Part shown: one piece after another, positions 6,076-8,976 of the stretch
Position numbering within the stretch: position 1 is the first letter of the stretch
Layout of the letters: each line of letters begins with the position of its first letter
Program-made: the position numbers and the translations under genes
From: an uncultured Ruminococcus sp.
GTDB taxonomy: Bacteria > Bacillota > Clostridia > Oscillospirales > Acutalibacteraceae
Assembly (NCBI GenBank): GCA_902773245.1
Contig: CACYDY010000059.1
Coordinates: 1-8,976, forward strand
Reading direction: 5' to 3'
DNA length: 8,976 nt
Notes under the pieces: generated by a model
Database searches by the model: none
Told to the model about the DNA's origin: nothing
What the model saw: the letters and a program-made list of their open reading frames with translations, nothing else

Positions 6076-7152
6076 TCAGATCTTACCGCAGACAAGATCT
6101 CCCATCTCGCTGCAGCTGACCTTTTTAACATTCTCGTCTTTGCCCGCAATATCGACTGTTCTGAAGCCTTCGCTCAGAACCTCGTCAACAGCCTTTTCAA
6201 TTGCGTCTGCTTCCTCAATCATATCAAACGAATAGCGAAGCATCATCGCAGCCGACAAAATAGTACCCAAAGGATTTGCAATATTCTGTCCTGCGATGTC
6301 CGGCGCAGAACCGTGAATAGGCTCGTACATTCCCAAGGGTGTCGAAGAAAGACTTGCAGACGGCATCATACCGATAGAACCCGTGAGCATGCTTGCTTCG
6401 TCGGAAAGAATATCGCCAAACATATTCTCCGTAACTATAACGTCGAACTGACCGGGATTTCTCACAAGCTGCATAGCCGTGTTGTCAACGAGAATATCGC
6501 TGTATTCAACGTCGCTGTATTCCTCGGAGAGCTTGTGCATAACCTTTCTCCAGAGCTTTGAGGAATCAAGAACATTTGCCTTGTCCACCGAATGGACCTT
6601 CTTTCCTCTCTTGCGCGCTGTTTCGAAAGCAACTCTGCCGATTCTTTCGATTTCATGCTCGCTGTAGAGCATGAGATCGGTCGCCACCGTTTCGCCGTTT
6701 TCTTCAAATGTTTTATGCTCGCCGAAATATATGCCGCCCGTAAGCTCACGAACGATCATAAGATCAAGACCGTCTTTGATGCCTGTTTCTTTGAGCGGCG
6801 AAGCGTCCTTGAGCTGACTGAACATCTTTGTCGGACGAAGATTCGCAAAAAGACCAAGCTCGCTTCTTACCTTCAAAAGAGCCTTTTCGGGGCGTTTTGC
6901 GGGGTCGATAGTATCCCACTTGGGGCCGCCTACAGCGCCCAAAAGCACACTGTCACAGTTTTTACATCTTTCAAGACCCTCGTCCGTGATCGGGACACCG
7001 AATTTATCGATCGAACAGCCGCCGATGTCAACAAAATCCTTTTCAAAAGTATGGCCGTACTTTTCTCCGATCTTATCGAGAACCTTGAGCGCCTCGTCAA
7101 CGATTTCGGGGCCTATTCCGTCGCCCTTTAAAACTGTAATTTTCTTGTTCAT
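6076..7152 (-). CDS. leuB: 3-isopropylmalate dehydrogenase
   Basis: NAD-dependent oxidative decarboxylation of 3-isopropylmalate to 2-oxoisocaproate, the precursor of leucine. The 358-residue length is typical for a homodimeric bacterial LeuB. Motifs are GDGIGPE (10-16), LGAVGGPKW (71-79), the substrate-binding region ALLKVRSELGLFANLRP (91-107), RELTGGIYFG (135-144, with Tyr142), the catalytic Lys191 in DKANVL, VDNTAMQL (222-229, Asp223), the metal-binding stretch GDILSDEAS (246-254, Asp247 and Asp251) and EPIHGSAPDIAGQNIANP (277-294). Asp285 in that last motif is the usual marker for NAD rather than NADP. The ATG at 7152 has AAGGTG 7 bases upstream, and leuD ends 24 bases before it. leuC, leuD and leuB therefore form one tight operon. 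Confidence 0.97.
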   Translation of the reverse strand: MNKKITVLKGDGIGPEIVDEALKVLDKIGEKYGHTFEKDFVDIGGCSIDKFGVPITDEGLERCKNCDSVLLGAVGGPKWDTIDPAKRPEKALLKVRSELGLFANLRPTKMFSQLKDASPLKETGIKDGLDLMIVRELTGGIYFGEHKTFEENGETVATDLMLYSEHEIERIGRVAFETARKRGKKVHSVDKANVLDSSKLWRKVMHKLSEEYSDVEYSDILVDNTAMQLVRNPGQFDVIVTENMFGDILSDEASMLTGSIGMMPSASLSSTPLGMYEPIHGSAPDIAGQNIANPLGTILSAAMMLRYSFDMIEEADAIEKAVDEVLSEGFRTVDIAGKDENVKKVSCSEMGDLVCGKI

Positions 7153-7176
7153 GATCTTTCACCTTTTTATTAATAA

Positions 7177-7662
7177 TTATCTGTTTTTAATGGAATTGAG
7201 CAATCCGTTTGCCTTGATAATTTCCTTGATAAAATCAGGGAAAGGCTGTGCCTGATACTGCTCGGACTTTGTTTCATTATAGATTATGCCGCTGTCAAAG
7301 TCAATTCTTACCGTGTCGCCGTCGTCGATCTTCTCGCTTGCTTCGGGGCATTCGAGAATTGCAAGACCGATATTGATAGAGTTTCTGTAGAATATTCTTG
7401 CAAAGCTTTTTGCGATAACACAGTCTATTCCCGAAGCCTTGATAGCTATCGGGGCATGCTCTCTTGACGAACCGCAGCCGAAGTTTGCTCCGCCTACCAT
7501 GATATCGCCTTTGGAAACCTTGTTTACAAAAGCGGTGTCGATATCCTCCATGCAGTGCTTTGCAAGCTCGCTGTGATCTGCTGTGTTCAAGTATCTTGCC
7601 GGAATGATAACATCGGTGTCGATGTTGTTTCCGTACTTATGTACCTTACCGTGTGCGTCCAT
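7177..7662 (-). CDS. leuD: 3-isopropylmalate dehydratase small subunit
   Basis: Small 'swivel' subunit that pairs with LeuC to form isopropylmalate isomerase, which interconverts 2- and 3-isopropylmalate. At 161 residues it is the short clostridial/archaeal type rather than the roughly 200-residue enterobacterial LeuD. Motifs are NIDTDVIIPARYLNT (13-27), GGANFGCGSSREHAP (57-71) and the KSFARIFYRNSINIGL stretch (85-100). The substrate loop after Tyr24-Leu25 has Asn26-Thr27, lacking the arginine associated with homoaconitase there; with leuB adjacent, isopropylmalate is the expected substrate. The ATG at 7662 has AAGGAG 9 bases upstream, and only 30 bases separate it from leuC. Confidence 0.96.
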   Translation of the reverse strand: MDAHGKVHKYGNNIDTDVIIPARYLNTADHSELAKHCMEDIDTAFVNKVSKGDIMVGGANFGCGSSREHAPIAIKASGIDCVIAKSFARIFYRNSINIGLAILECPEASEKIDDGDTVRIDFDSGIIYNETKSEQYQAQPFPDFIKEIIKANGLLNSIKNR

Positions 7663-7692
7663 TTATGTAATCTCCTTATTTCTTTGTAGTAA

Positions 7693-8958
7693 TTAATTCT
7701 CAAGTGATCTTGGGTCTGTAATAACTCCTGTCAAAGCGCTTGCAGCCGCAACCGCAGGACTTGCAAGATAGATCTTCGAGGTGATGTGACCCATTCTTCC
7801 GAGGAAGTTTCTGTTTGTCGTTGCAACGGCAACTTCGTTTTCCGCAAGTATTCCCATGTAGCCTCCAAGACACGGACCGCAGGTCGGTGTTGAAACTGCG
7901 CAGCCCGCCTCCATAAATGTGTCAATATAACCAAGCTTCATTGCCTGTCTGTAGATAGTCGGAGTTGCAGGAATTACAATACATCTTATTCCCTTTGCAA
8001 TGTGCTTTCCCTTGAGAATATCGGCAGCCGCTTTCAGATCGGAGATCCTGCCGTTTGTGCATGAACCGATCACGACCTGATCGATCTTGACATCGGAAAG
8101 CATCGAAGCGTCTTTTGTGTTCTCGGGAAGATGAGGACACGCAACGGTAGGCTCGATAACACCGAGGTCAATGTTGATAACTCTCTCGTATTCGGCGTCT
8201 TCGTCGGCTTTATAAACAGTATAATCTCTTTTTACTCTTTCGTCAACATAAGCGAGAGTTTGTTCGTCAACCTCAAAAATACCGTTCTTTGCGCCAGCTT
8301 CGATAGCCATGTTCGAAATACAAAGTCTGTCGTCGACGGAAAGCTCGGCAACACCCTCGCCGGTAAACTCCATCGACTTGTACAATGCGCCGTCAACGCC
8401 GATTTTTCCGATTATATACAAAATAACGTCCTTGCCTGAAACATAAGGCTTGAGCTTTCCGGTGAGATTAAATTTGATAGCCTCGGGAACCTTGAACCAA
8501 GCCTCGCCGGTAGCCATTCCGGCAGCCATGTCCGTACTTCCCACACCCGTTGAGAACGCTCCCAAAGCGCCGTAGGTGCAGGTGTGTGAATCTGCGCCGA
8601 TAACGATATCGCCGGGCGCCACAAGACCTTTTTCGGGCAAAAGCGCGTGTTCTATTCCCATTTCGCCGACGTCGTAATAATTATCTATATCGAACTTACA
8701 GGCAAAGCAGCGGCACTGCTGAGTTTGCTGAGCGGCTTTGATATCCTTGTTCGGAACGAAGTGATCCATAACCATAGCGATTTTCGATTTATCAAAAACA
8801 CCGTCGAAGCCGTTCTTTTCAAATTCATTGATAGCAACAGGTGTTGTAATATCGTTTCCGAGAACCAGACTGAGCTTGGTTTTGATCAGCTGACCCGGAA
8901 CTACCTTATCAAGTCCCGCTCCGGCGGCGAGAATTTTTTGCGTCATAGTCATACCCAT
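7693..8958 (-). CDS. leuC: 3-isopropylmalate dehydratase large subunit
   Basis: Aconitase-superfamily large subunit carrying the [4Fe-4S] cluster of isopropylmalate isomerase, in complex with LeuD. The 421-residue length marks the short LeuC type found in Clostridia and archaea. Motifs are DHFVPN (65-70), GADSHTCTYGALGAF (121-135), GSCTNGR (298-304) and TPTCGPCLGG (357-366). The cluster ligands are Cys300, Cys360 and Cys363. All are present, so the enzyme should be active. The ATG at 8958 has AAAGGAG (8968-8974) 9 bases upstream, and the codons MGMTMTQKIL begin a complete N-terminus. It is the first visible gene of the operon. The promoter, any T-box or attenuator, and any leuA upstream lie beyond the window edge. 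Confidence 0.97.
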   Translation of the reverse strand: MGMTMTQKILAAGAGLDKVVPGQLIKTKLSLVLGNDITTPVAINEFEKNGFDGVFDKSKIAMVMDHFVPNKDIKAAQQTQQCRCFACKFDIDNYYDVGEMGIEHALLPEKGLVAPGDIVIGADSHTCTYGALGAFSTGVGSTDMAAGMATGEAWFKVPEAIKFNLTGKLKPYVSGKDVILYIIGKIGVDGALYKSMEFTGEGVAELSVDDRLCISNMAIEAGAKNGIFEVDEQTLAYVDERVKRDYTVYKADEDAEYERVINIDLGVIEPTVACPHLPENTKDASMLSDVKIDQVVIGSCTNGRISDLKAAADILKGKHIAKGIRCIVIPATPTIYRQAMKLGYIDTFMEAGCAVSTPTCGPCLGGYMGILAENEVAVATTNRNFLGRMGHITSKIYLASPAVAAASALTGVITDPRSLEN

Positions 8959-8976
8959 AGTAAAATACTCCTTTTA

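Noticed and set aside
6592..7131. Plus-strand open frame (179 codons) opposite leuB
   Set aside because: Fully inside leuB on the other strand, with no motif or start signal to support it.

Overview
The window is a single block of branched-chain amino acid biosynthesis genes, all on the minus strand. In transcription order (right to left) they are leuC, leuD, leuB, ilvA, ridA, ilvB, ilvN and ilvD. All eight genes appear intact, with recognisable catalytic motifs and normal family lengths. The protein styles suggest an anaerobic Firmicute of the class Clostridia, possibly a Ruminococcaceae/Oscillospiraceae-type gut bacterium. Those styles are a 421-residue LeuC with a separate 161-residue LeuD, a one-ACT threonine dehydratase and strong AGGAGG-type ribosome binding sites. 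That placement is an inference from style, not a database match.

Right part (6076-8958): leuC, leuD and leuB are packed with 30- and 24-base gaps, each with its own Shine-Dalgarno sequence. Together they carry out the isomerisation and oxidative decarboxylation steps of leucine synthesis. Only 18 bases upstream of leuC are visible, so the promoter or leader of this operon, and any leuA, lie outside the window.

Middle part (4165-5882): ilvA (threonine to 2-oxobutyrate) is followed by ridA, whose product removes the reactive enamine/imine made by IlvA. A 105-base element with 21-base terminal inverted repeats (5908-6012) sits in the leuB-ilvA gap, ends just before the ilvA ribosome binding site and resembles a MITE. 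A good sigma-A-type promoter candidate lies in front of ridA, with a possible CodY-like box beside its ribosome binding site.

Left part (17-4019): ilvB and ilvN encode the two acetohydroxyacid synthase subunits and are probably translationally coupled (15-base gap). ilvD (dihydroxy-acid dehydratase) follows after a 160-base gap holding two stem-loops. Neither ilvC nor ilvE is present, so the pathway must be completed elsewhere.

Together the genes cover most of the route from threonine and pyruvate to isoleucine and valine, plus three of the leucine-specific proteins. I saw no tRNA, rRNA, CRISPR array, prophage or complete insertion sequence, and no T-box riboswitch in the visible gaps. This is mostly an ordinary housekeeping region. 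The non-coding elements between genes are the parts worth a second look.
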